Part shown: positions 17,550-25,829 of the stretch, piece after piece | Numbering within the stretch: the stretch's first letter is position 1 | How the letters are laid out: each line of letters begins with the position of its first letter | Origin: JAYYPW01 sp036128855 | Lineage (GTDB): Bacteria > Pseudomonadota > Gammaproteobacteria > Comchoanobacterales > Comchoanobacteraceae | Assembly (NCBI GenBank): GCA_036128855.1 | Contig: JAYYPW010000008.1 | Coordinates: 248,001-312,000 of the forward strand | Direction: 5' to 3' | Length of the DNA: 64,000 nucleotides | Translations under genes and position numbers: made by a program | Notes under the pieces: generated by a model | What the model saw: only the letters and a program-made list of their open reading frames with translations | Databases searched by the model: none | Told to the model about the DNA's origin: nothing

Positions 17550-18524
17550 ATGGCAAGCGATGAAAAGCATGATTCTAAAGCGAAGAAGAAATCAACTGTA
17601 CAGAGCTCTACAGAAAAAGTAGACAGCGCTGGATTAAATGATGAAGTGCAAGAATTAGAAAATGCGCATGAGGAAAGTACAGCTAATTTAGCCATATCCC
17701 TTAGTGATGATGAGGTAAAAGATTTATTCGAAAAAATTTACAAATCTGCACATACCTCTCCAGGTACAGACGAATCATTGCAGTCATTATTGCAAAAACT
17801 AAACACACAGCAGCTAGCTTTTCTTGAGGCTAATTCAGAATTAGTAGACCGTGTTATGTTGGCAGATAATGAGGGCGAGCTAAGTGAGATTTTAAGTAAT
17901 TTAAAAGTGAAAACGCATACAAATATAGCAGACACAGAGGCAGTGAAGCTTACAAATGACCAAGTGAATTACTTGAAAAAACAATGGGCGTGGGTGGTTT
18001 TGTCCGCTGAAGAAAATAAGTCAAGTGATTTAGAGGCATCGCAAAAAATATTTGATGCATTTGGTTTACCAGTTTTATACAGGCCTGCAAGTGATGGTCG
18101 CCCTGCTACTATTGGGTTTTCAACTTTAGGAAATAAAGGCTACGACATAAGCCTTGTTACCAAAGGCGATATAGATGCGGACTTTTTAGCGGAAGGGGAA
18201 GCGCCAGGTGCTAGTAGCCCGAGTGGAGAAGAAATTATGCATACTTGTTTCTCACTAATACAGCTAGCTCAAAAACAAGGATTTGGGCAGTTTAAGATTG
18301 ATGGTGGCCACCAAGACTTGAAGCGGAATGTTTGGGCTTTGGCGACAGTGCATGGTATAAAACACACAGGTTATACTCCAAGCGTAGACGATCATGCCTG
18401 GCTAAAAGCGCGTGAAAAGCATCTACTGGAGGCTTTTTCTTTACAAAACCAGAAAGTATCTCACCCTTCAATTCATTTAGGTGGTAGTCATCAAGACGCT
18501 AATGATGGTCAGGATGGGAGTTGA
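17550..18524 (+). CDS. Unknown protein with an LPD7-like C-terminal domain
   Basis: This is a 324-residue, acidic, soluble protein. The first 45 residues are Lys/Glu/Ser-rich and probably disordered. Residues 50-150 are helical. Residues 229-278 (EIMHTCFSLIQLA; WALATVHGI; GYTPS) follow the pattern of LPD7, an accessory domain known from large polyvalent proteins of phages and conjugative elements: a helix ending LA, a short strand, G-G/S-x-x-x-x-K-R, W-x-x-A and G-Y-x-P. There is no signal peptide or membrane segment. The tail is His/Ser/Gly/Asp-rich. It stands alone between dsbB and rplM with a GGGGG-containing leader. The domain match is an inference and the function is unknown. Confidence 0.5.
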   Translation: MASDEKHDSKAKKKSTVQSSTEKVDSAGLNDEVQELENAHEESTANLAISLSDDEVKDLFEKIYKSAHTSPGTDESLQSLLQKLNTQQLAFLEANSELVDRVMLADNEGELSEILSNLKVKTHTNIADTEAVKLTNDQVNYLKKQWAWVVLSAEENKSSDLEASQKIFDAFGLPVLYRPASDGRPATIGFSTLGNKGYDISLVTKGDIDADFLAEGEAPGASSPSGEEIMHTCFSLIQLAQKQGFGQFKIDGGHQDLKRNVWALATVHGIKHTGYTPSVDDHAWLKAREKHLLEAFSLQNQKVSHPSIHLGGSHQDANDGQDGS

Positions 18525-18574
18525 GTTAGGTTTAGGGTAGTAGATACAGGTTGTAACTTAAATTAAAAAAGGTC

Positions 18575-18603
18575 TTGCTATTGCTTGTCGGATTGGATAT
18601 AAT
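18575..18603 (+). promoter_or_regulatory. Sigma70 promoter of rplM-rpsI
   Basis: TTGCTA (18575-18580), a 17-base spacer and a consensus TATAAT (18598-18603) lie about 40 bases before the rplM ATG. It probably drives the rplM-rpsI-sspA-sspB run. Confidence 0.7.
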
Positions 18604-18641
18604 CACAACCTAAATTTATGAGTTTATGAGTAGTTTCAAAC

Positions 18642-19106
18642 ATGAAGATTTTAAAAACAACATCATTTCATCAGACAAAGCGTGAGTGGTTCGCCGTTGA
18701 TGCAAGTGAAATGCGGGTAGGTAGATTAGCCACACAACTTGCTATTATCCTACAGGGTAAACATAAACCATCATATACACCACATGCAGATCTCGGCGAC
18801 TACATAGCAGTGTATAATTGCGACAAGTTAGTTTGTACATCTCAAGATAAAATTTACTATCGTCACTCAGGTAGAATCGGATCCCTGAAGCAACGTACGT
18901 TTGATGAGCAAATGGCTATTAGTTCTACACAAATTCTACAGTTAGCTGTACAAAGAATGTTAAAACGCAGTCCGCTAGGACGTCAAATGATAAAAAAACT
19001 AAAATGTTTTTCTGGCGCTCACAACTGCGTAGCACAAAAACCAAAGTTGCTAAATCTTAACACGGATAAACACATTACTGAGGTAGTTTATGGCACAAAT
19101 GATTAA
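18642..19106 (+). CDS. rplM: Large ribosomal subunit protein L13
   Basis: This 154-residue protein aligns by eye with L13: KREWFAVDASEMRVGRLATQLA, LQGKHKPSYTPHADLGDY, HSGRIGSLKQRTF and MLKRSPLGRQMIKKLKCFSG. It carries about ten more C-terminal residues than E. coli L13 (142). rpsI overlaps its end by 17 bases, so the two are almost certainly co-translated. Confidence 0.95.
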   Translation: MKILKTTSFHQTKREWFAVDASEMRVGRLATQLAIILQGKHKPSYTPHADLGDYIAVYNCDKLVCTSQDKIYYRHSGRIGSLKQRTFDEQMAISSTQILQLAVQRMLKRSPLGRQMIKKLKCFSGAHNCVAQKPKLLNLNTDKHITEVVYGTND

Positions 19107-19581
19107 TCAATACTACTACGCAACCGGCCGTAGAAAGTCTTCTTCTGCACGAGTTTTTATCAAGTCAGGCAAAGGAACGATCACTGTGAACAACAAAAGT
19201 ATTACCGAATACTTTGGAACGGATACAATTTGGCTACAGAAATCATTACAGCCACTTAAATTATTGCAACAAGACGGATTGTTTGATATGAAGATCACGG
19301 TTTGTGGTGGTGGTATTAGTGGACAAGCAGGTGCCGTATCATTAGGTATTGCTCGTGCACTAGATTTTTATGCTTTACGCCACGCGCCAGAAACGGCATT
19401 AGCAGACCAATCGAATACAACAGACAGTGAAGAAAGCTCTGAGTCCGAAGTTCTGGGCTTAGAAAATTGGCACAAAACAATTAGAAAAGCAGGGTTGCTA
19501 ACACGAAACTCGAAACGTGTACTACGTAAAAAAGTTGGCCTAGTGAAAGCCAGAAAAGCAAAACAGTTCTCCAAGCGATAA
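19090..19581 (+). CDS. rpsI: Small ribosomal subunit protein S9 with an acidic insertion
   Basis: This is 163 residues against 130 in E. coli. The core is intact: YYYATGRRKSSSARVF, GGGISGQAGAVSLGIARAL, and the basic tail RKKVGLVKARKAKQFSKR that reaches the P-site tRNA. The extra length is one insertion at about residues 95-129, between the IARAL helix and RKAGLLTR, rich in Asp/Glu/Ser (DSEESSESE). The start ATG at 19090 lies inside the rplM end; a second Met at residue 4 is possible. Confidence 0.95.
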   Translation: MAQMINQYYYATGRRKSSSARVFIKSGKGTITVNNKSITEYFGTDTIWLQKSLQPLKLLQQDGLFDMKITVCGGGISGQAGAVSLGIARALDFYALRHAPETALADQSNTTDSEESSESEVLGLENWHKTIRKAGLLTRNSKRVLRKKVGLVKARKAKQFSKR

Positions 19582-19648
19582 GCAGGCGAGCAAGCCGAGT
19601 GTGTCTCTATCTATTTTGTATTAATCTCTAACTTGGAGGCGAGCCTAC

Positions 19649-20278
19649 ATGATTATGCCCAAGCGCTCAAGCATCACTTGTCTAAGTGATTCTAACGAGC
19701 TAACGAATCACCGAGCCCGTATTGCACTTGCTGAGAAAGGCGTAAATGCAGAAATAGAATATGTGGATCTTAATAATCCAACCGAAGATTTTTTGAGTTT
19801 AAATCCTTATCATACTTTACCGGTGCTTATCGATAGAGATCTGGTCCTGAACCAGTCTAATATCATCATAGAATACCTTGATGAGCGGTTTCCACATCCA
19901 CCATTATTACCAGTTTATCCTGTAGCTAGAGCACGTACCCGCCTAATGATTTATAGAATTGAACAGGATTGGTATACGCTAGCTAAAAAAATCGAAGAAG
20001 GGGTTGATCTTGAAGCCTCTAGAGATGGTCTTAAAGACCAAATAATTAAGGTTATACCTGCGTTTAGCGAAATGCCTTTTTTCTTAAGCCCGGAGTTCTC
20101 ATTAGTTGATTGCACCATTGCTCCAATTCTTTGGCGACTACCAATGTATGAAATAGTACTTCCAGAGAAGGCAAAGCCTGTGCTAGACTATGCGCATCGG
20201 ATATTTACACGTCCTTCATTTAAGTCAAGTTTATCTGAGCAAGAAATTGAAATGCGTGAGGAGTTTTATGACATCTAA
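19649..20278 (+). CDS. sspA: Stringent starvation protein A
   Basis: This 209-residue protein has a thioredoxin-like GST N-domain (ITCLSDSNELTNHRARIAL; NPYHTLPVLIDRDLVLNQSNIIIEYLDERFPHPPLL) and a helical GST C-domain. This is the SspA pattern: an RNA-polymerase-associated regulator without GST activity. In gammaproteobacteria it lies downstream of rplM-rpsI and before sspB, as here. A GGAGG Shine-Dalgarno sequence lies about ten bases upstream. Confidence 0.92.
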   Translation: MIMPKRSSITCLSDSNELTNHRARIALAEKGVNAEIEYVDLNNPTEDFLSLNPYHTLPVLIDRDLVLNQSNIIIEYLDERFPHPPLLPVYPVARARTRLMIYRIEQDWYTLAKKIEEGVDLEASRDGLKDQIIKVIPAFSEMPFFLSPEFSLVDCTIAPILWRLPMYEIVLPEKAKPVLDYAHRIFTRPSFKSSLSEQEIEMREEFYDI

Positions 20279-20702
20279 TTCTATAAAGTATTACTTAATA
20301 GACGGCGTTTACAGATGGTGTAAAAAGTATGACCTAACAGCACATATTTTAGTTGATACAAGCCAGGATGGTGTTTTAGTACCAACAGAATTTATCGAAG
20401 ATAATCGTGTCGTATTAAATATATCAGATGAAGCGACTATAGAGCTGAAGTTAGATGAAGAGGCAGTTGACTTTATGACTAACTTTAATCACAGGGTTAC
20501 CAAGGTATGTGTACCCATAGAGTCCATACTTGCAATTTATGCTTATGAAAACGGCGAAGGTATTACTTTTGGTGACGAAGATGGTGATGGAGAGAATAGC
20601 TTTTGCTTTCCTGAAGCAGACATAGATGTTTGTGATAGTGATAACGATACAATAGCAGATGTAATCAAGCTCAAAAAGCCTGTTTTGACACTATTAAAAT
20701 AA
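20268..20702 (+). CDS. sspB: ClpXP adaptor SspB
   Basis: This is a 144-residue protein starting at 20268 (MTSNSIKYYLIDGVYRWC), 11 bases inside the sspA end; the frame is open further upstream, but that part is non-homologous. The N-terminal substrate-binding domain shows DGVYRWCKKYDLTAHILVD, VLNISDEA and FNHRVTKVCVPIESILAIYA. The ENGEGITFG strand is followed by an acidic linker and a C-terminal ClpX-docking tail (DVIKLKKPVLTLLK). SspB delivers ssrA-tagged proteins to ClpXP. It is convergent with dapE, with a two-base gap. Confidence 0.92.
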   Translation: MTSNSIKYYLIDGVYRWCKKYDLTAHILVDTSQDGVLVPTEFIEDNRVVLNISDEATIELKLDEEAVDFMTNFNHRVTKVCVPIESILAIYAYENGEGITFGDEDGDGENSFCFPEADIDVCDSDNDTIADVIKLKKPVLTLLK

Positions 20703-20704
20703 TA

Positions 20705-21841
20705 CTAAAGCAATTGTAGTATTCTCTCATAAATCACAGATAAGCCATTAAGTTCAGAAATAGTTATGCATTCATTGGTTTTATGGGCGGTCTTATTTAA
20801 TGGCCCAAACTCAATAATCTCCTCGATATAATGATGTAGAAAACGTGCATCAGAAGTGCCACCACTTGTAGATAGTGCTGGCGAAATATGCAGAATATCT
20901 TGAATAGCCTGGGTACATTTTGCAGAAAAAGGGCCCTTTTTGCTGGCAAAAGGCTCTGCATTGACTCGCCAAGATATGGTGTATGGGTTATTCCAAAATT
21001 GTTCAATGCGCTTCTGGGTTTGTTCCTGCAAAAACTGGACAGAAGTGTGTGGGGGGAAGCGAAAATTCATTTGCCATGAGCAATCTGATGGAGACATATT
21101 ACCAGCTGGGCTTTGGCTATGTAAGCTGGTACAGATACAAGAGGTTTCTGGAAATAAGCTAGACTCTTCATCCCATTTTTGCTCTGAACAGTTGGCTATA
21201 ATTTTACAAGCTGCAGGGATAGGGTTTTTTGCTGCTTTTGGGTAAGCTACATGTCCTTGTTGGCCATTAAGTTGAACCATAGCAGTAAGTGATCCTCTGC
21301 GGCCTATTTTTAATGTGTCGCCTAGCGTATGGGTGCTAGTAGGTTCGCCAACCAGTGCGCTGGGGAAGCGAAAACCGTCTTGGTGTAATTGCTCAATAGC
21401 ATACCGGACTCCATACTTAGCAGGCCCTTCTTCATCACTAGTAAGAAGTATAGCTACTTTTGGAAGTTTTTTTTGCGTATACATACGTTTTAGAGCGGCT
21501 AAAAAAGCAGCAATACTGCTTTTCATATCTACACAGCCACGGCCATATAATGTGCCATCTTTTATAAGTGCTGAAAATGGAGGGAAAGACCATTTTTCAA
21601 GGTCGCCAGGAGGGACTACATCAACATGGCCGCAAAATAATATGGATGGTTGATCGGAAGTGTAAGCAAAAAAGTTTTTGGTATCTTTGTGATCATAGCG
21701 TTGCATCTGCATATTTAGCTTAGTACAAAAATCCGAAATTATTCTAAAAGTTCCTCCATCCTCTGGGGTAATAGATTGACAGCGTAGCAGGGATTGATTA
21801 AGTTTAGTGAGTTCGGATTGTTCTTGTTCGTCAAGATGCAT
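20705..21841 (-). CDS. dapE: Succinyl-diaminopimelate desuccinylase
   Basis: This is a 378-residue M20 zinc hydrolase in the meso-diaminopimelate/lysine pathway. Metal-site segments are FCGHVDVVPPGD, YGRGCVDMKSSIAAF, LLTSDEEGPAKYG and VGEPTST. The dimerisation lid has RRGSLTAMVQLNGQQGHVAYP. The C-terminal SGGTSDARFLHHY and EFGPLNKTAHKTNEC are typical of DapE. Together with mpl it implies a DAP-type peptidoglycan. It sits 16 bases after the M50 protease gene on the same strand. Confidence 0.94.
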   Translation of the reverse strand: MHLDEQEQSELTKLNQSLLRCQSITPEDGGTFRIISDFCTKLNMQMQRYDHKDTKNFFAYTSDQPSILFCGHVDVVPPGDLEKWSFPPFSALIKDGTLYGRGCVDMKSSIAAFLAALKRMYTQKKLPKVAILLTSDEEGPAKYGVRYAIEQLHQDGFRFPSALVGEPTSTHTLGDTLKIGRRGSLTAMVQLNGQQGHVAYPKAAKNPIPAACKIIANCSEQKWDEESSLFPETSCICTSLHSQSPAGNMSPSDCSWQMNFRFPPHTSVQFLQEQTQKRIEQFWNNPYTISWRVNAEPFASKKGPFSAKCTQAIQDILHISPALSTSGGTSDARFLHHYIEEIIEFGPLNKTAHKTNECITISELNGLSVIYERILQLL

Positions 21842-21857
21842 AATTCTAAATTATTTA

Positions 21858-22511
21858 CTAAATCGCAAGTAAAAACCGGCTAATATAAATTATTGGCGGT
21901 CCAATCAGTGGTGTGATTAAGCCTGTTATAATCAAAGTTAGTAAAATAAGAAAACCATACGGCTCGAGGTCATAAAAATAGGGAGCAAGGTTGTACGGCA
22001 AAAATGCTTCAATAATCTTTCCTCCATCAAGCGGTGGGATCGGTAGTAAGTTGAAAAGTGCAAGTACAATATTGAAAAAGACACCAACCTGAGAGGTCTG
22101 AATAAGCCATAGTAATGCAGGTGTACTGTTTTCTTGATACAAGAGCATACCAAGTTTATATAAGAGGGCCCAAGAAAATGCCATAAGAAAGTTTGCTGCT
22201 GGTCCAGCTGCAGCAACAATTGCAAGAGCATATACAGATTTGGTGAAATTACGTGGATTGACTGGCACAGGTTTAGCCCAGCCAAATATCCAGGGGGTTT
22301 GTAAGATAAGTAAGGTTGCTGGAATTACGACAGTGCCAATAGGATCAATATGTTTAAAGGGATTAAGTGAAACGCGACCAAGAAAAAACGCTGTTTTATC
22401 TCCATATAACATAGAAACATAGCCATGAGCTGCTTCATGTAGAGTAATAGCTAAAAGTAATGGTAAAAACCAAATGCTAAAAGTATGTAACAGGGTGTTT
22501 AGGTCAGGCAT
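21858..22511 (-). CDS. Site-2 protease family (M50) membrane metalloprotease
   Basis: This is a 217-residue polytopic membrane protein. HEAAHGYVSMLYGDKTA near residue 25 supplies the zinc HExxH, and NLLPIPPLDGGKI near residue 165 supplies the third ligand motif of M50. This is the short form of the family without a PDZ domain (unlike RseP). It probably cleaves membrane-embedded substrates; the substrate is unknown. It lies between the BON lipoprotein gene and dapE on the minus strand with short gaps. Confidence 0.88.
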   Translation of the reverse strand: MPDLNTLLHTFSIWFLPLLLAITLHEAAHGYVSMLYGDKTAFFLGRVSLNPFKHIDPIGTVVIPATLLILQTPWIFGWAKPVPVNPRNFTKSVYALAIVAAAGPAANFLMAFSWALLYKLGMLLYQENSTPALLWLIQTSQVGVFFNIVLALFNLLPIPPLDGGKIIEAFLPYNLAPYFYDLEPYGFLILLTLIITGLITPLIGPPIIYISRFLLAI

Positions 22512-22523
22512 ATAAGAAAACTT

Positions 22524-23195
22524 TTAGATAAAGTGGACATCGCTCACATTAGGAATCTGGCTCAGTGTTGAACGAATACGAGATTTATCTTTTTTATCAA
22601 TAGGGCCAACTAAATATATGGTACCTCTATTAGTGATAGGTTGAATGTGGGAAAAACTAACTCCAAGTTTTTGTAGTGTATGTCTAACTGTAGTCGTGAC
22701 TTTACTATCAGCGACTTGTTGTGATGGGGGGTTATTTGGAATCGGTTGTAAGAAGAACACAGCATCATTGACATTGGGAACTTCGTGGATTATGTCCTTA
22801 CAAAGTATAATATTTTTTACAGACTGGACCTCACCTACTACAAGTACTTTGCCGTAATAGCTCGCAACTTGGATGTGTGATTTAGATAAGTTCTCATTAC
22901 TTAGTAAGGTAGAGAGTACTTTATGCGCAAGTTTCTGGTTGTCCTTCTTCTCTGACCGTGTATGGGGAAGTTCTTGATGGGTTGTGGCTTGGTCATCATT
23001 CATTATCAAGGCGTTTTGAAACATAGGATTATTATGGGTATTTACTTGGTGAAAGACGGTATCGGGGTCTTGGATATCAAGCTTGCGTTCTTGGCGTCTA
23101 CTACAGCCGGAGGTGACCATTAAAACGAGCAAAAGCAGAGGTATAGTCAAGCTGTGGATTATATATCTAGGTTTGTTTGATATAATTAAGTGCAT
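22524..23195 (-). CDS. Dual BON-domain lipoprotein, DolP-like
   Basis: This is a 223-residue lipoprotein. A signal peptide ends in the lipobox TSGC (about residue 31), followed by a charged linker and two BON domains: about residues 87-150 (HIQVASYYGKVLVVGEVQS, EVPNVNDAV) and 160-223 (VADSKVTTTVRHTLQKLGVS, NRGTIYLVGPI, IPNVSDVHFI). DolP (YraP) of E. coli has this form and lies near yraN and lpoA, as here. It helps maintain the outer membrane. The linker between signal and BON1 is longer than in DolP, so paralogy is possible. An overlapping small lipoprotein ORF lies directly upstream. Confidence 0.75.
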   Translation of the reverse strand: MHLIISNKPRYIIHSLTIPLLLLVLMVTSGCSRRQERKLDIQDPDTVFHQVNTHNNPMFQNALIMNDDQATTHQELPHTRSEKKDNQKLAHKVLSTLLSNENLSKSHIQVASYYGKVLVVGEVQSVKNIILCKDIIHEVPNVNDAVFFLQPIPNNPPSQQVADSKVTTTVRHTLQKLGVSFSHIQPITNRGTIYLVGPIDKKDKSRIRSTLSQIPNVSDVHFI

Positions 23196-23301
23196 ATAGT
23201 GTCGTAGCTACTCCGGAGGTAAAGCTAAGAGCTGCTGTACATCCGCTTTGCGTTATTAGCAGGAGAAATAATAAAAAATACTGGGTAGTTCTGTTTCGCA
23301 T
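23167..23301 (-). CDS. Possible 44-residue small lipoprotein
   Basis: An ATG at 23301 opens 44 codons, with a basic start (MRNRTTQ), a hydrophobic core (YFLLFLLLIT), the lipobox QSGC at residues 18-21 and a 23-residue mature part (TAALSFTSGVATTLYALN...). The end overlaps the start of the BON lipoprotein gene by 29 bases, which suggests translational coupling. The mature start resembles the Ala-rich segment after the DolP lipobox. No Shine-Dalgarno sequence is seen. It is either a genuine mini-lipoprotein or a relic of an alternative DolP 5' end. Confidence 0.45.
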   Translation of the reverse strand: MRNRTTQYFLLFLLLITQSGCTAALSFTSGVATTLYALNYIKQT

Positions 23302-23492
23302 AATCTAATATATCATAGAAAACTGAGTATCGTAAAGTTAATGATTATACTTCTACGGTATTTTATGGATGGGACTTTCTTGCAAAGATATATATCTTAA
23401 CAAGCTGTATAGGTTAGTAAATTTGCGGAAGGATTGTGCATTTCTTTTCGTAGATTGTTCGTTACAAGAAAAGTTTTAAAGCCAGGGAAGGG

Positions 23493-23858
23493 ATGCATAG
23501 AAAAATTGGTAAAATATATGAAAATAAGACGTTAGACATATATCTAAGGTTAGGGTACGAGAAGATCGCATCTAGCTATTTCTCATCTTATGGAGAAATA
23601 GATGTTATTGTAAGAAGTAAATCTTTTGAACTGGTTTTTATAGAGGTGAAGGCAAGGAGTGAGGAGGCTTTCATTCAAGGGCTGGCATCAATAAGTCAGA
23701 AAAAACAAAAACGAATTTTATACACAGCCAAAAAGTTTTTACAAGAAACTACAGTGCTGTATCAAAGCTGTCGTTTTGATGTGGTTATTGTAGATATTAC
23801 AACCGATGAGCTCTTTTGTATTCAAGATGCATTTGATGCATCGCCTGTATTAGATTGA
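23493..23858 (+). CDS. yraN: YraN family (UPF0102) nuclease-like protein
   Basis: This 121-residue protein follows the UPF0102 pattern: YLRLGYEKIASSYFSSYGEIDVIV, then ELVFIEVKARS and a C-terminal CRFDVVIVDI. The GEIDxI and EVKxR elements are those of restriction-endonuclease-like folds. The exact role is unsettled. The 3' end overlaps the convergent lpoA by 37 bases. The start is weakly set, with AGGGAAGG seven bases upstream of the ATG in GGATGCATAG. Confidence 0.85.
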   Translation: MHRKIGKIYENKTLDIYLRLGYEKIASSYFSSYGEIDVIVRSKSFELVFIEVKARSEEAFIQGLASISQKKQKRILYTAKKFLQETTVLYQSCRFDVVIVDITTDELFCIQDAFDASPVLD

Positions 23859-25783
23859 AATGGGTCCTTCAGCACGGCTGTTTGAAGTATAAGCTGCCAA
23901 GACTTCAAATGATTAGGGTGGAACTTATCAAGCTTGACTTTGCCGCTTTGTACCACCAGCTGGTGCAACTTACGCATGATAACGTTATCATCGTTTTTCG
24001 TAATATGACCTGTGGCACCAGTTATGACATAACTTGGTATTATATCCCACAAATATCTTGCTTCGGTGATCAAATAAGCATCTATACCAAGAGCATGGAA
24101 ACGGAAGTTTTCATAGAAAGCTTCTGGCTTATTTTCGTGTAATGTGTGTAGCGTCCGGGCAGAAAATGAAGAGGTAGAGTTCTCCATTTGTGGTGTAATA
24201 AGCGGGGTGTCAAAGAACCGTAACCCATTCAAGTCTTTATTTCTTTCGGGATCGTTGTGGCCACTATACACAGCAGATGTGGTAAATATTGGCACCTTAC
24301 CTGCAAAATGATAGCGAAGAAGGGGAATGATTTGCCGTGTGTTATGGGTGGAGCTTACAAGAAGAATGCTGTCGAAATCCCTTCGTCTTTGCGGAATAAA
24401 TCGAGGCTTCTCATTAAGAATTCTTGATATCTTAGCTGCTCTTGCCTCACTAGATTTTACGTCTAATATCTGCGCTATGCTTTGGGATAGGTTAGTGTTA
24501 GTGTTATCAAGTAGAATAGAATCGGAAATCTGTCCACCATCTGCCTGAAACTGCTCAGTAAAGTTGGTGACGATTTCTTGTGATTTCGTATTAGGGTCTT
24601 GTAAAATGAGCGTAGCTCGATAGCCTTGTGTGCGCATAGACTCAGCGAGCTGTTTAATCTCTAGATTAGGTGAGAGGCTAAACTGTGTGAGAGTGCTTGC
24701 CTGAAGACTTGGGTCATAATTTAGGGCAAGTGTTGGTAGCGCAAGGTGCTTGTTTTTCTTTAATTCGACGATATCATCTTTGAGTAGTGGACCTATTATT
24801 GTATCAGACGCTTGTCGTTGCGCTTCCTGGTAGGCATTCACAGCACCATGTGAGGACGTATCATGGAAACTTATTTTCTGCTCACCTGGATGAGCTTGCA
24901 AGTAGCTTGCTTGTATACCGGCAGTTATTGCTTCTGCAGCGCTGTGATACTGGCCCTGATAAGGTAAGAGTACAGCAACATGACGTGACCGTGTAGTTGT
25001 TTGCATGGTGTTGCTTGAAGATTTAAGAGAGAACAGGTGTCTGGCAGGATGTTGAGGATGATCTTGGTACCATTGTTGTAACTGGGCTACAGTATATTCT
25101 GGGTCTTGTAGCACCGAGCCTTTTTCTAGATCGACAAGATTACGTAAGCTCAGCCAGCCTCGGGTATCAGCGTCAAGTCTATAGGCAAGAAGGTCTTTCA
25201 TGTCATCAGCTGTTGCGGTTTGGATACTCTGCCATATTGCTACCAGCATATCGTCTGCTAAACCGTCTTGTTTCTGGTTTTTCGCGTGTGTGTACGCGAG
25301 GTTAGCCGCTTTGAAATAATTTCTAAATTGATTTTGTTGTAGGTGGTAGATGCTGAGCATTGAGTAATAAGCAACTTTTTCTTTCGGCTCAAGATTATGA
25401 GATAGATTATCGAGTCTACGCTTAGCTTCAGTCATATCTTTGCTAAGTATAGAAACATAGGCTAGGTTGAATTTTTTATGCCTCGTTGTTTGCGGGGTGA
25501 TGGGATCAACAGATTCGAGTACTTTCTTAGCCAGTTTTTGGTGTGACTCGGTCAGCATATGATCGGTAATGTCGAGATAGGTTTGATCGGAGAGTGTTTC
25601 GGGTGTATGGCGTGCGCGAAGGAAAAGGTCGTCAACTTGTTTGGCGGACAAATGGGGTCTCATCAAATTGTGAGGTGTTGCAACTTTCGAGGCAGCAGGC
25701 TTTGTGGGGCCAGAGCTATTTTGACAGGCAGATAAAACAATGAGTAAGAGGCAAGGGATAGGAAAGTGCGGAAATTTTTTCAC
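23822..25783 (-). CDS. lpoA: Penicillin-binding protein activator LpoA
   Basis: This is an outer-membrane lipoprotein that activates PBP1A. I prefer the GTG start at 25783 (653 residues) because the product then begins KKFPHFPIPCLLLIVLSAC, a clean lipoprotein signal with lipobox LSAC; the in-frame ATG at 25831 adds 16 residues and overlaps rsmI. An N-terminal TPR-like domain (about residues 45-250) is followed by a periplasmic-binding-protein-like domain (HVAVLLPYQGQYHSAAEAI; DTIIGPLLKDDIVELKK; RRDFDSILLVSS; ALGIDAYLI). The order lpoA/rsmI divergent is conserved with E. coli. Confidence 0.88.
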   Translation of the reverse strand: MKKFPHFPIPCLLLIVLSACQNSSGPTKPAASKVATPHNLMRPHLSAKQVDDLFLRARHTPETLSDQTYLDITDHMLTESHQKLAKKVLESVDPITPQTTRHKKFNLAYVSILSKDMTEAKRRLDNLSHNLEPKEKVAYYSMLSIYHLQQNQFRNYFKAANLAYTHAKNQKQDGLADDMLVAIWQSIQTATADDMKDLLAYRLDADTRGWLSLRNLVDLEKGSVLQDPEYTVAQLQQWYQDHPQHPARHLFSLKSSSNTMQTTTRSRHVAVLLPYQGQYHSAAEAITAGIQASYLQAHPGEQKISFHDTSSHGAVNAYQEAQRQASDTIIGPLLKDDIVELKKNKHLALPTLALNYDPSLQASTLTQFSLSPNLEIKQLAESMRTQGYRATLILQDPNTKSQEIVTNFTEQFQADGGQISDSILLDNTNTNLSQSIAQILDVKSSEARAAKISRILNEKPRFIPQRRRDFDSILLVSSTHNTRQIIPLLRYHFAGKVPIFTTSAVYSGHNDPERNKDLNGLRFFDTPLITPQMENSTSSFSARTLHTLHENKPEAFYENFRFHALGIDAYLITEARYLWDIIPSYVITGATGHITKNDDNVIMRKLHQLVVQSGKVKLDKFHPNHLKSWQLILQTAVLKDPFQSNTGDASNAS

Positions 25784-25829
25784 GGATGTGTACAATAGCA
25801 ATATCCAACTAGGGTAAGGAAATACTACC

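Noticed and set aside
20940..21653. Frames of 101 and 112 codons on the plus strand inside dapE
   Set aside because: They are antisense to conserved dapE motifs and their composition is that of a reverse-strand shadow.
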